A DNA stretch of 62,763 nt. It comes from Nemertoderma westbladi. Taxonomy: Eukaryota; Xenacoelomorpha; Nemertodermatida; Nemertodermatidae. Shown here piece by piece: positions 45,942 to 56,479 of the stretch (the first letter of the stretch is position 1; every line of letters starts with the position of its first letter). The position numbers and the translations under genes were made by a program. The stretch spans positions 1-62,763 of the forward strand of contig JAUCBJ010005012.1 in the NCBI GenBank assembly GCA_032718475.1. Reading direction: 5' to 3'. The notes beneath the pieces were generated by a model, which had not been told where the DNA came from, made no database searches, and saw only the letters and a list, made by a program, of their open reading frames with translations.

Positions 45942-46293
45942 CACGGGGAGCTTAAGTGCAATATACTCTGTAGGTAATAATGTATAACATACCATGTAAC
46001 TACAGAGAAGGTCAGGTTTGGTAGCTGTACATTAATCAGCTGACACAAACGCTGAGCCAATCAGAGCCTGGGTTGGAAAGGCCGGTAATGTGGATATTGA
46101 GTATAGCTATATTATATGTTGCAACCTCATTAGTTTAGTTGTGTGCGAGCATTTAGATAGGGCGTAGTAGTGAACTTGTTTCTACTGGTCGGTCAGTTAA
46201 CAGCCATTATTAAGAGAATCAATTAGTACAGTTATTATCCGACATCAGTACAATATTCACTTATGTTTGACAGTCTATTGTAACCAACGAACA
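45942..46293 (+). repeat. Solo LTR-like repeat
   Basis: Same 350-bp sequence as 4,099-4,448 (CACGGGGAGCTTA to CCAACGAACA). No gag follows. No target duplication seen. Confidence 0.65.
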
Positions 46294-47895
46294 ATATACA
46301 TATCAAAGTCTACAGAAACATCAAGTCTTTCATTAACTGTATGAACCATCCATATCTGACTGCTGGCCGCGTAGTCGCGCAAGCTCACACTTACGGTAGG
46401 GCGCGCAATCACACAACTCTGTACCGTAACAGTCTTTGATGTGATGAATGTTTTACTGTCAGGCCTACATCACATCAGTGTGACCGTAGAATGTGGAACA
46501 ATTATACCGAAAAAAAAACTGTTACTTTATTTCACGCGGTGATATATAGAACCCCGCCGTAATCCATCATTGAGTTTACTTTATTTCACTTTCACTGCGT
46601 ATTTCACGCCGACTTAAAAATAAAATATATATTTTACTGTATTAAAGTAATATTTTATAGATGTAGACTTTTGGGCAACAGCAATGTTAGAGTCACGGCG
46701 AAGATAATCACGACTTTCAGACCTGCTAATCTCCGACCCCTTACCTTTATGGTGGACAAAATACATCCAATATTTTTCAAATTTGTGGCAAAACGTAGGC
46801 CTACATATTTATTGGTTCACGATCCTATGACATAAATGACGGATTATTACTGTACTGTGGTTGTGTGTGTGTCCAGACGATATCTCGTTATTAAGAATCA
46901 ATTGAAACGAAATTTGAACAAGCGTTACATGTCAAGGCATGGCGACGGGTCATACAGGATATTGGGTGTCGAGGTGATATTTGTGCAATGCGAGTGCTAT
47001 ATTTGCAGTATTTTCGCACGGTTTAGGAAAAACCTATCAATGGGAACACAATTAATATTTCTGATATATGGCGTGCAGGTACCTGAATTTACCTGGATTT
47101 GATTAACGAAGGCCTATTTTTATATGGTGACCTATTTGGACACACATGGTGACCTAATTGAAGATTATATAGGGTAATCAATTTGCATTAAAAATTTAAC
47201 ATAATTTTTCTCAGTTTGACGATTTCGCATAGGGGTGGGGTCTTTCGACACAATCAAAATTCATCCCTCTCCAGGAGAAAATCGACGCAAATAACAGCTG
47301 ATTACTCCTAAAAATATAAATGTTACCTGTTCGATGGACTTTCGTTTATTGTTTTGGTTAGCATAACGTGCCACAGTAACCTGCCCCTTTCAATAAATTG
47401 GTATTTTAACACTAACATTGAGATTAAATATGAATTCGCCGAGACGTGATTTCCCTGTCTCCCCTTGGCCCTTTATTCTAACCAAAACAATAAACGAAAT
47501 TAAATATAACAGGTTAGAGTTATGGTTGGCACTCCGTGGAATGTGCCTTTATTCCTAATGTATTTCAGGTCTGCAGTACAGTAGATCTAGGCCTACTTAC
47601 TGTATGTGTGTGTAGGTCTTATTTTAATCAATAATAATCTTTAACTTTGAACTTTACTGTTTACAATGTCGAATAATCATGTTATCTATATACAATAGAA
47701 GTGTGGCCCATCCCAATAAATGCAGGTTGTATGTAACATAAAATTTTTTCCGAGATTTGATAAAATCTTAGTCAATTACCCAATAAATAACATGGCGCCA
47801 ATTACTATCATTGCATAATAAATGTCGCAGTATTATAACTAAACATTTTTATATTGTTAGAATCTCTAGTAACTATTTTATTTAGTAATGTTAAG
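46294..47895. other. Upstream region of the C80-like gene
   Basis: No convincing exon. An 88-codon frame at 46,836-47,102 resembles nothing known. It contains the inverted repeat at 47,340-47,499. The promoter of the downstream gene presumably lies in the AT-rich 47.6-47.9 kb part, but no element can be pointed to. Confidence 0.4.
47340..47499. repeat. 160-bp element with 22-bp perfect inverted repeats
   Basis: TTTCGTTTATTGTTTTGGTT at 47,340 and its complement ending at 47,499 (CTAACCAAAACAATAAACGA). Weaker similarity extends outward (ACCTGTT / AACAGGT). MITE-like. Confidence 0.75.
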
Positions 47896-47992
47896 ATGTA
47901 TATAGGTTTATTTATTATTGCAGTAATAATAAATTACATAAAGGTTGGAGAAGGGACATACTGCAACGGAGATGACTGTCTTACAGATCACG
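47896..47992 (+). CDS. Secreted C80-like protein, exon 1 (signal peptide)
   Basis: ATG 47,896 begins MYIGLFIIAVIINYIKVGEG, a hydrophobic stretch typical of a secretory signal peptide, followed by the start of the mature chain TYCNGDDCLTDH with two Cys. The exon ends at the donor CACG|GTATGT in phase 1. Without splicing the frame would reach a stop at 48,046. The phase matches the acceptor at 48,290, which supports the call. Confidence 0.65.
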
Positions 47993-48290
47993 GTATGTAC
48001 TGTAATGATAGACTATATACTACTGATGTATGTACAGTAGGTGTATAGCTGTATTGTGTTGTTAATAATAATTGTATTATTAAATCGCTGCAAAACACTT
48101 ATTTCACCTCCAAAAGGGCGCTGTTTTATTATTTAGAGGGTGTAATAACACCCTCGGCCTCAACTCCAATTCATTTATTAGAGGGTGTAATAATAGGAGG
48201 GAATTTACAATACACAATTATAATTTATAATGCAGAATAATATATAAATATAATAGCTAATAGCTAAAAGATAAATAATTTATCTTTTAG

Positions 48291-48454
48291 ATTGGAAGAA
48301 GCTGGGATGGGAGTGGCAGATTTTACGTACACGTTCTGATTGGTTGGAAAACATAGACGATGTGGCCTTAAGAAAAAGTTTGTATAAACTGCACAATGAT
48401 AAAGCTACATCCGGGACGCTTAGCACAGGAGATGCAGTTAACGCTCACATATCA
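48291..48454 (+). CDS. Secreted C80-like protein, exon 2
   Basis: Acceptor TATCTTTTAG|ATTGG, donor ATATCA|GTAAGT. Starting in phase 1 it reads DWKKLGWEWQILRTRSDW...STGDAVNAHIS with no stop and ends in phase 0, as exon 3 needs. Charged, helical, no domain of its own. Confidence 0.7.
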
Positions 48455-48560
48455 GTAAGTACATACTGAAAGTTAAAAATGCATAGACCATAAGCCACTA
48501 AACAAAAATAAAAATAGATTAAAAATACATTCTCCTTTTGGCAGACCCCCACCAAATACG

Positions 48561-48690
48561 GGTTAGTTGGTTAGCTCAGTAGGTTGAGCGTCGGCCTGCA
48601 ACCTGTTACTTGCAGGTTCGAGCCCCACAAGGGTCCACTCAGGGATCCCTTGAGGACCAATTGAATTATTGGATCATTTATATTTTTTCC
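48561..48690 (+). mobile_element. tRNA-derived SINE in intron 2
   Basis: A box TTAGCTCAGTAGGTTGAGCG and B box GGTTCGAGCCC are present, but the anticodon region instead makes a perfect 7-bp hairpin CCTGCAA/TTGCAGG that overlaps the T arm. It is a SINE head rather than a tRNA gene. The exact element ends are unclear. Confidence 0.6.
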
Positions 48691-48792
48691 ATCCAAATCA
48701 TTCCATCAGCGCTTTTATTACAGTTTATTAAGTATATAGTATTTGCACTTTTCACGCGTTAAATCTAATTAAAGTAATTATTTCTTTTGCAG

Positions 48793-50215
48793 GAAATTTT
48801 GGATAAAATGAATAAGATCTGGGCGGTTGATGTTGAAGTGAACCCGTCGCTAAAAGACAACAGCCAAACCTGGATAACCAATCAAATAATTGTTGCTATG
48901 CGACCAGACCCGGTCCTTGAGTCGGTAGCGTTGAATCTCTACGATGCCCACCCTACCATCTCTTCCCTCGTTCTGATAGACCCGCAGGACGGAAATCCGG
49001 ACTACCTTGTCCGTCGGGGGGGTATCATCGGACCCGAGACGCGAATCGTCCTTATCGGATTCGCCAACGGAACTTCTACCGAACCCAACATGGAGAATCT
49101 ACAACCGAAGGAGTTAGCGAAGCGATTAATCAACGTATTGAACCTGGGTGACGATGAATCTAACGAGATATCATTCGGTGTATTAGATGTTGTTGGTTGT
49201 CACATCAACGCGTCTATGCGTTTCCTTGACGACGTCTTTATCAAGGAATTTATCACTATTTTAAAGGATTTAGGCGCGACCTTCTCCAAAGTTACCGTGG
49301 CGACAGGATTCGCGGGGTTCACCTTAGGAGAAATTACAACGAATAGTTCGATAACCGCAACAGCAGTGAATTGGTACTCAAACGACGTTCCTCCTATTAA
49401 ATATTTCCAAATAAACGATGATGGCGGCATATCAACAGGGGAAGAATATTTTGTAACCTCGTTTCCTTTCTTTCCGGTTGATACTCACTCTGGAATAAAC
49501 CTGGCAGACGCCACTACGATAGACGATATAGAAGAATTATACATAACGGAAAGTTCTAATGAACGAATGGAAGGAGTTTATACAGTAACTAGGGACCACT
49601 TTATAGACTTGTTGGATACCGTCACTTCGAACGCTTTTCATAAAACGCGAAGTTATTTTAATGAAAAACAAATGGCTGGATTCGCCCCTATTCACGCAGG
49701 GTTAACTAATCAGGAATTCAGCGGTTCTAATGATAAATTAATTGTGAACTTTTTCGATGAGGCATTGACTCGACGCTATGTGTATGTTTGGAATCCTTCA
49801 GATGTGACTTACTCCATAGAAGTGGCTAGTTTTAGAACTATTGATTCCATACAGGATCTAGTTTCTGATATAAACACGATCGCCGTTAACTTGGAACAAT
49901 TTCATAATGAAACCTTGTTTTATCTATTCGGTGATTGGATCGTTGGTCTATCGTTCACAGCTGATGAGACTAGCGTTACTAGCGTCTCTCTACTAGCGTC
50001 GCACGTTGAAGTTTCCCCAGAACACGCAGATGAATCGCGTAATATTTCTTATTTAGATGTTGGGGAACATAATTTGTTACATTGGGACTCCGTGAGTCAC
50101 CAACCAAATCATTTCGCATACGGCCTGAAGTTGTCAACTTATCTCAGCGATAGGAAGAATTTAATCAACACTGTCGATGTTTCGTTGTCAACGTTTTGGT
50201 ATGAGTGGTCCCTAG
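48793..50215 (+). CDS. Secreted C80-like protein, exon 3: autoprocessing-protease-like domain
   Basis: The main exon, 474 codons, acceptor TTCTTTTGCAG|GAAATT, donor CCTAG|GTGAGT, phase 0 in and phase 1 out. Residues about 118-225 of the protein follow the peptidase C80 layout: NQIIVAMRPDPVLESVALNL, a strand SSLVLIDPQDGNP, then RIVLIGFANG where the family has a G-His-G, then LQPKELAKRLINVL, and a strand ending VLDVVGC with the family's catalytic Cys position. The His position is Phe here (residue about 177) while Cys (about 223) is kept, so proteolysis may be lost or may use another base. The rest (GFAGFTLGEITT..., YVYVWNPSDVTYSIEV) is unassigned. C80 is known from secreted bacterial toxins, where it cleaves the chain after inositol phosphate binding. 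Here it sits in an intron-bearing animal gene with a signal peptide. Alternative: an unrelated Rossmann-like fold. Confidence 0.65.
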
Positions 50216-50744
50216 GTGAGTGACACTTATTTTGATGGAATACTTAGCAATTCAACATTTTGACGCAATTCAAAATATCGAAATTGTAGTCATTTAAGTT
50301 AGAACATTTGTACGCCATGACGAAGAAAAGTGTTCGTATACGTAGAAATCAATTATGTATGTGCCTGCATAGGTAGTGGTGCATATCTGCTATTTACTTT
50401 CACTTTAGAACTATAGTCATATTTGTTTGATTTTGTTAGGTAACATAGCCATTTCTTTTGTTTCCTTCATTTTTGATAATAATTATCTTCTTTAAAATAA
50501 AATCAACGAATTTTACACATTCCATTGCAGATAAATTTATAATGTAATAAATAAATCATTGGAATCTCTATCATACAGGATGAAACACTTTTATTACAAT
50601 TCTAATTTGAATCACTTCATGTATTTAGTGTTTAAAAGGGGTCAGACTTCCGGATTTCTAGGATCGGGAAAGGGATTGAAACTCTTGGGATCCCGATTCC
50701 ATAATGCTAAAACGATGTTTTCAGCCAATTATTTTGTTTATTAG
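50216..50744 (+). other. Intron 3
   Basis: 529 bp, GT-AG, AT-rich. The apparent small frame at 50,559-50,744 is intronic. Confidence 0.65.
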
Positions 50745-51425
50745 GTAACAATGAGAAAGTCAAAGATGCTAACGTTGCCTCGGCTATCATGGCCATCGAA
50801 AACGGAATAGGTGCAGCGTCTCTCAACCCCAAAGTTCACGCTGTAAATATGATGGGTCTACAACTCCTGAAGAAACACGTGTTGACGACACGTGAATTCC
50901 TAACATTCCATCCTAGTCAGTACCTACGACTGGGTTCGAGATTCGACACACTGTGCATTGACATCGTGCGCGCCTGGTTGCTACGATACGCTCATGATGT
51001 CACTAAAACACACACACTAATGACTATCGACTCAGCGAAGTTATCTCGTCTGAGGTTGAAAGATCCTCTTTTGGATACCGTTGTTCAAAACGATTTACAA
51101 CGCAATGTCGATAGTTTAATATCCTCTACGAAACAACCTTTACGAGTGATAGGATTGTCTTTGGATAACTTTACTGATCCCGAATACCAAATGATTAAAA
51201 AATCCAACAGAGCAACTGAGAGTTCAGGTAACGAGCCTCCCTCCGTGGAGACTACGGTACCGATTGGACGTGTTACTGTCCCTCAGATATCGGATGTTAT
51301 AGGGAGAGCTGAGGTTGAGGCTCAGGCGATATACGTTAATACCTTCCAACTACAGATGCATATCGCAATTCTGAGTGACAGGGTATACATTACAAGGGTG
51401 ATCGATCAAACTGTAACCCGGGCAG
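50745..51425 (+). CDS. Secreted C80-like protein, exon 4
   Basis: Acceptor GTTTATTAG|GTAACA, phase 1. Reads NNEKVKDANVASAIMAIENG, then a helical region (LNPKVHAVNMMGLQLLKKHV, FDTLCIDIVRAWLLRYAHDV) and VTVPQISDVIGRAEVEAQAI, ending VIDQTVTRA at donor GGGCAG|GTTAGT, phase 1. If the donor is not used, the second codon after it is TAG. No domain is recognised with confidence. The position after a C80-like domain and the helical content recall the translocation region of large clostridial-type toxins, but this is only analogy. Confidence 0.65.
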
Positions 51426-51943
51426 GTTAGTGGCACAATAAATAATATCAAACTGTAACCCGGCAGGTTAGTGGCACAATAAATAATATCAAACTGTAAC
51501 CTGGGCAGGTTAGTGGCACAATAAATAATATCAAACTGTAACCTGGGCAGGTTAGTGGCACAATAAATAATATCAAATTCTAACCTGGGCAGGTTAGTGG
51601 CACAATAAATAATATCAAACTGTAACCTGGGCAGGTTAGTGGCACAATAAATAATATCAAACTGTAACCTGGGCAGGTTAGTGGCACAATAAATAATATC
51701 AAACTGTAACCTGGACAGGTTAGTGGCACAATAAATAATATCAAACTGTAACCTGGGCAGGGCAGGTTAGTGACACAATAAATAATATCAAACTGTAACC
51801 CGGGCAGGTTAGTGGCAAAATAAATAATAATAAACTGTAACCTGGGCAGGTTAGTGGCACAATAAATAATATCAAACTGTAACCTGGACAGGTTAGTGGC
51901 ACAATAAATAATATCAAACTGTAACCTGGGCAGGGCAGGTAAG
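51405..51943 (+). repeat. 42-bp minisatellite seeded by the exon 4 donor, left part
   Basis: About 12 units of GTTAGTGGCACAATAAATAA...CAAACTGTAACCTGGGCAG. The first half of the unit is the intron start, the second half is the last 21 bases of exon 4 (ATCAAACTGTAACCCGGGCA). Every unit thus carries its own exon end plus GTTAGT donor. The Gypsy element at 51,944 splits the array. Confidence 0.9.
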
Positions 51944-52188
51944 TGTTATACTGATGGTGTATTATGTTACGCCAAACAACTAGTTATATTTATAGAGCCA
52001 ACAATATGTATATTATAGTTCAAAGTCTATATCTCGCAGCACTGCACACAACAGCACAACCGCACAGCAGACCACCACCCTACCAACCACGCTACCAATA
52101 CCGGTACCTCGCTCTACCCCTCTAGGCCCGGAACAACCTCCCTCCCCATGGGGCTAGCCATGTGTCTAGCCTTTATGCTTATACTACA
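51944..52188 (-). repeat. 3' LTR of the Gypsy element
   Basis: 245 bp, TG...CA ends, complete. Confidence 0.85.
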
Positions 52189-52213
52189 TCTCCCCCAGTT
52201 CTCAAGGAACTCA

Positions 52214-55138
52214 TTAGTTTGTGAACCCATACGCTTGGGGCGGCCGCGACTCACGCCCACTCCGAGTTCTAATGACTGCGTTCACTCCTTCATCCAGTTG
52301 ATTGCTCGGAGTATTGTCCGTTTCAGCCTCAGAATCTCCAGATATTTTGTTTCCAGTGCTAGAAATTGTCTCGTAGTCATCATCGGACTCTGAATCACTG
52401 TTTGCATCGTATACTGGATTTAGATTAATCTGGGGGGACTTTGCTGTGCTCTGTCCCTTAGCCAATCGTACGTCCTGAAGGTGCCTACGAACTCCCTCTA
52501 TTGTGACTGATCGATTGTCTGGAACACCTTCGATTATTTTTGGTCCCTTCCATCTCCTAAAACAGCGCCAATGACAATCCGGTTTAACGTAAACCCAATC
52601 TCCTGCTTTGTATGTGTTTATAAGCGCAGGTTGTGGTTCGTTGTGACATTTAGTTACACCTGGTAATTTATTAATTTTGTTTTGTAATACTTTTTCCAAT
52701 GGTGTTTTCTTGTCACTGCCTACTGTCCTGTTATACCAGAATGTGACCTTGATAGGTTCTTTTTTCGTCCTGGCCGACCAGGATTTGATGGTTCTGTGGA
52801 TACGTTCCACTGGGTTCCCTTTAGGCCTGTAAGCACAAGTTAGTGTGAGTTTTACTTCCCATTTTTCCAGAAATTGTTTAAATTTTTTGCTACGGAATGA
52901 TCCATTATCTGCAATAACTTCATTGGGTGGTCCCCATTCTATAAACACACTCTGTAGTTTTGAAATGACGCCATCTATTGATTTGTTTGGAACTTTGTGC
53001 CAGATAGTGAAATTTGAACAGCAATCTAATATAGTGACGTAGCTACTTTGTTTATAGTCTGTAAAATCTATTGAGAGGCGGTCCCAGGGCAGCTCAGTTT
53101 TTGAAGTTCCTGTGGGCATTTTAACTGGTGGAGGGTCAATGCTCCGACATTCAGTGCAATTGTTTAAAATGTCTGTAAATATGCCCTTCTTTATTTGAGT
53201 TCCATTAAGTTCTCTGTCCATTTTACAAAGGTTCTCTAAGCGTTCAGCACCGATGTGAGCAATATTGTGTAATTTTGTAGCACGTTCCTTTATATCAGCC
53301 TCACTCATAGGTTGATATTTTGATTCGTTGGTTTCCTCTACACCAATAGCTGCGCTTGTAAGTGTCTCGATATTTTTTAGCCACTTCTTTGGTATGCGGG
53401 TTAGAATGTCAGCTCGATTCTTTGCTGATTGAACGAGTTCTATGGATACTGTCAACTCATATTCTTTGATAGTGTCTTTCAGTACTTCAAGTCGGCGCCT
53501 AATAAGCATTTTTGATAGACCATTTGTGCGTAGCCGGTGCTCGTCATTAAGCCTCGACTTGACCCAGCCGTATACTGGAGCTGAGTCTGTGTATACTTTC
53601 AGTTTCTTTAGACCCCATTCTAATCCCATGTTGACACCTTGGATTAAAGCTGTTAGTTCTGCAGAGTTTATGTGCTCTGGATCTGAGTCCTTCCTTAGCC
53701 ACGCACCATCTTCTGCCGTTCGCCCTCCGATTCGAACCATAGCCCCTGTTGCTAGGTTACTAGCGTCTACCCATACATCGCCTTCAACACCAGTACCAAT
53801 TGGCCATTCTCCTTTTACCGGGTCGTCAACCTTTATACGTTGTATAATTTCTATGAGTTTCTCACGTATAGCATCGCTAACGATTTCGTTCATAGGCACC
53901 GGGGCTGCCTGGCGCTGTAGCCAACTCAGTGCGACCCTTAACCATCCCCCAATCAGGTAATTCCCTCGCAGAGTACCGATTATGGACAGGAGTTGCCTGT
54001 GGGTAATTTTTCCATCAATTTTATCGGGGTTGGGAACTGATGTATCTCGCCGCCATTTCCCATCGGAGACGTATACCCCAAGGATTCGTGCTCCATCTTT
54101 GAGTTCAGTTCCGGGTTTAGTAACAAGACCGTATCTAGTGAAGTGGTCACGTACCTCATCTACAGTAACTCCAGTTGAAAGGTCAACATAGATGTCATCC
54201 CTAAACGTACTTGTTGCATCTTTAATTCGTTTGTTTTGTCGGCGGGTCTCATCAACGATATCATCGAGAATCTTAGGAGCAGGGCCAAGGCCAAACCCCA
54301 GTCGTGTCATTGCATATCGTTTACCGTTATAGACTACAGTTTGGTATGGATGCAGCCCATCGGCAATCCTGATTTGCATGTAGGCCCATTTTAGGTCAAT
54401 TATAGCAGTTTTGTTCCCCATACGTATCCAGTTACGTAGTTTTTCATTACTGGCAGCCGCCTCAGTACCTGGCTGTTTAATTATGTATTCATTGAGTTCC
54501 CGAAAATCCATAATGGGACGAACCCTGTCCTTCCTAGGCTCATGCTTCCCCATGAGCGGAATCAGTCCCTTTACAATCCCATTATATTCTACCAGCCAAC
54601 CTTGTTCTATCCATTCCTCCATGGCTTTGGCATATTTACTTTTTAAGTGTTCTGGTATATTGTATTCTTTTACTCGATTGGTCAGTCTTGTGGGGCCAGT
54701 TCCCTTTTCAAATTTATATTCGGCTTCCCAGTAATTACCATTAAATGTTGCCGAATAATCAGTTTTTTCTATTTTAATTTTTTGAGTTTCTGCGGCAGTC
54801 AATTCTGCAGCAGGGTTAGTGCCTATTGCTGCAATGTTTTGTGAATTACCGGTACACTTTTCTGTTAATAAAGTTTTGAACCTTCCGTTATCTAGTTGAT
54901 ATAATGATATTCCCCCAACTTCTTTAATTAGGTCCCAACCAAAAATCACATCCTGTCCACCAACAAGTTTTTGTACCACAGAAAATACCCATTGAATTTT
55001 GTGCCCTGTATCCAGTTCTACAGTAGTTTTAAATTGCCTCCCCATATCTACTGTACGAGTCCCATCTAGCATTATTATATCCTTAGGCTTATCCTTAGTT
55101 ATATTTATAGAGCCAACAATATGTATATTATAGTTCAA
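52214..55138 (-). CDS. Gypsy pol: protease, RT, RNase H, integrase
   Basis: An intact 974-codon frame. The start ATG at 55,138 lies inside the 5' LTR, so the first 14 residues (MNYNIHIVGSINIT) are LTR-encoded and fused to KDKPKDIIMLDG. Protease: TTVELDTGHK (active-site DTG) and DVIFGWD. RT: IMDFRELNEYI, AIIDLKWAYMQI, MTRLGFGLGPAPK and FRDDIYVDL as the catalytic box. RNase H: GDVWVDASNLATGAMV, INSAELTALI, LKVYTDSAPVYGW. Integrase: HNIAHIGAERL...CTEC, LSIDFTDYK, EVIADNGSFRS, NPVERIHRTIK, then a Lys-rich C-terminal part. All catalytic residues appear present. RT before integrase marks it as Ty3/Gypsy. No gag exists in the copy. Confidence 0.85.
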   Translation of the reverse strand: MNYNIHIVGSINITKDKPKDIIMLDGTRTVDMGRQFKTTVELDTGHKIQWVFSVVQKLVGGQDVIFGWDLIKEVGGISLYQLDNGRFKTLLTEKCTGNSQNIAAIGTNPAAELTAAETQKIKIEKTDYSATFNGNYWEAEYKFEKGTGPTRLTNRVKEYNIPEHLKSKYAKAMEEWIEQGWLVEYNGIVKGLIPLMGKHEPRKDRVRPIMDFRELNEYIIKQPGTEAAASNEKLRNWIRMGNKTAIIDLKWAYMQIRIADGLHPYQTVVYNGKRYAMTRLGFGLGPAPKILDDIVDETRRQNKRIKDATSTFRDDIYVDLSTGVTVDEVRDHFTRYGLVTKPGTELKDGARILGVYVSDGKWRRDTSVPNPDKIDGKITHRQLLSIIGTLRGNYLIGGWLRVALSWLQRQAAPVPMNEIVSDAIREKLIEIIQRIKVDDPVKGEWPIGTGVEGDVWVDASNLATGAMVRIGGRTAEDGAWLRKDSDPEHINSAELTALIQGVNMGLEWGLKKLKVYTDSAPVYGWVKSRLNDEHRLRTNGLSKMLIRRRLEVLKDTIKEYELTVSIELVQSAKNRADILTRIPKKWLKNIETLTSAAIGVEETNESKYQPMSEADIKERATKLHNIAHIGAERLENLCKMDRELNGTQIKKGIFTDILNNCTECRSIDPPPVKMPTGTSKTELPWDRLSIDFTDYKQSSYVTILDCCSNFTIWHKVPNKSIDGVISKLQSVFIEWGPPNEVIADNGSFRSKKFKQFLEKWEVKLTLTCAYRPKGNPVERIHRTIKSWSARTKKEPIKVTFWYNRTVGSDKKTPLEKVLQNKINKLPGVTKCHNEPQPALINTYKAGDWVYVKPDCHWRCFRRWKGPKIIEGVPDNRSVTIEGVRRHLQDVRLAKGQSTAKSPQINLNPVYDANSDSESDDDYETISSTGNKISGDSEAETDNTPSNQLDEGVNAVIRTRSGRESRPPQAYGFTN

Positions 55139-55303
55139 AGTCTATATCTCGCAGCACTGCACACAACAGCACAACCGCACAGCAGACCACCACCCTACCA
55201 ACCACGCTACCAATACCGGTACCTCGCTCTACCCCTCTAGGCCCGGAACAACCTCCCTCCCCATGGGGCTAGCCATGTGTCTAGCCTTTATGCTTATACT
55301 ACA
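55096..55303 (-). repeat. 5' LTR of the Gypsy element, 37 bp missing at inner end
   Basis: Identical by eye to 51,981-52,188 over 208 bp. The missing 37 bp (equivalent of 51,944-51,980) include the LTR terminus next to the primer-binding site. Confidence 0.85.
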
Positions 55304-55960
55304 GTAAGTGACACAATAAATAATATCAAACTGTAACCCGGGCAGGTTAGTGGCACAATAAATAATATCAAACTGTAACCTGGGCAGGTTAGTGGCACAA
55401 TAGATCAAACTGTAACCTGGGCAGGTTAGTGGCACAATAAATAATATCAAACTGTAACCCGGCAGGTTAGTGACACAATAAATAATATCAAACTGTAACC
55501 CGGGCAGGTTAGTGGCACAATAAATAATATCAAACTGTAACCTGGGCAGGTTAGTGGCACAATATATCAAACTGTAACCTGGGCAGGTTAGTGGCACAAT
55601 AAATAATATCAAACTGTAACCCGGCAGGTTAGTGACACAATAAATAATATCAAACTGTAACCCGGGCAGGTTAGTGGCACAATAAATAATATCAAACTGT
55701 AACCTGGGCAGGTTAGTGGCACAATAAATAATATAAAACTGTAACCTGGGCAGGTTAGTGGCACAACAGATCAAACTGTAACCTGGGCAGGTTAGTGGCA
55801 CAATAAATAATATCAAACTGTAACCTGGGCAGGTTAGTGACACAATAAATAATATCAAACTGTAACCCGGGCAGGTTAGTGGCACAATAAATAATATCAA
55901 ACTGTAACCTGGGCAGGTTAGTGGCACGATAAATAATATGAAACTGTAACTGGAGCAAAT
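55304..55960 (+). repeat. 42-bp minisatellite, right part with higher-order pattern
   Basis: About 15 units, GTTAGTGGCACAATAAATAA type. Units cycle through variants (GACAC first, then two full units, one short unit CAATAGATC or CAATATATC), giving a higher-order repeat of about 160 bp repeated twice or more. It continues the left array. Confidence 0.85.
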
Positions 55961-56279
55961 ATTGGCACAATATATCAAATTGTATATAGAGTATTTTCTG
56001 AAGAATGAGTCCGTTTTTTGGCAAATAGAATTTGGATATATTTTCATGATTATGTATTATAACTACTAATGTAATATAATACATCAGCTACTGTATAGTG
56101 TATATTATAAAATTTTACATCATTTATTTATTGTATTATATATTTATAATTAACGTAAAAATAGCTTGAATTTGATGTGCAGTTATGAGGTGAAGGGTAT
56201 TTTTTTCAAAAATTCGCATTGGATAAGAAAGAATGTTATGACTAAATATGTTTTACATGTTTATTATTTCCATATATAG

Positions 56280-56479
56280 AAACTCAAGATGGCACCACTT
56301 ACAACGTTATTCAAGGTAGTTTGCATATAGAAGATACTCATGTGTCCTTCAAGGTATCTAATACGGACGGGAATACCGTATCGCTAAGTCAACCGATAGA
56401 TAACAATAAACTAATGGCGCCATCTATGATGGTCCAATTAAAGAACCACGCAAAATCTGCGGACGAAAATCTGAAAAAG
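56280..56479 (+). CDS. Secreted C80-like protein, exon 5
   Basis: Acceptor CCATATATAG|AAACTC, entered in phase 1. Reads ETQDGTTYNVIQGSLHIEDT, VSFKVSNTDGNTVSL and MMVQLKNHAKSADENLKK with no stop. Donor AAAAAG|GTTAGT, phase 0. The beta-rich start and helical end are unassigned. Intron 4 is about 4.9 kb because of the minisatellite and the Gypsy element. Confidence 0.6.

Larger units (their letters stand above)
51944..55303 (-). mobile_element. Gypsy LTR element, gag deleted, LTR fused to pol
   Basis: Left (3') LTR 51,944-52,188 starts TGTTATACTG and ends ACTACA. The right (5') LTR is 55,096-55,303, identical to the last 208 bp of the left one but lacking 37 bp at its inner end. Target duplication GTAAG at 51,939-51,943 and 55,304-55,308, both belonging to the minisatellite unit. 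A polypurine tract GGGGGAGA (minus strand) abuts the 3' LTR. The inner end of the 5' LTR, primer-binding site, leader and gag are all missing, replaced by direct entry into protease. Identical LTRs mean recent insertion. Confidence 0.85.

Noticed and set aside
4099-46293. The two 350-bp repeats as LTRs of one 42-kb element
   Set aside because: The DNA between is a mixture of unrelated insertions on both strands; a solo LTR is simpler.
46836-47102. 88-codon frame as an upstream exon of the C80-like gene
   Set aside because: No signal peptide or similarity, and the ATG at 47,896 already gives a signal peptide with a matching phase.
48561-48635. Functional tRNA-Ala gene
   Set aside because: The anticodon arm is replaced by a hairpin overlapping the T arm; sits in an intron as a SINE head.
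52148-54844. Plus-strand frames of up to 172 codons
   Set aside because: Antisense shadows of the Gypsy pol frame.
51405-55960. CRISPR array
   Set aside because: Units are contiguous without unique spacers, and the genome is eukaryotic; it is a minisatellite.
55229-56084. Minus-strand frames of 272 and 109 codons with Cys/Leu/Ile repeats
   Set aside because: Translation of the 42-bp minisatellite and part of an LTR; no protein-like composition.
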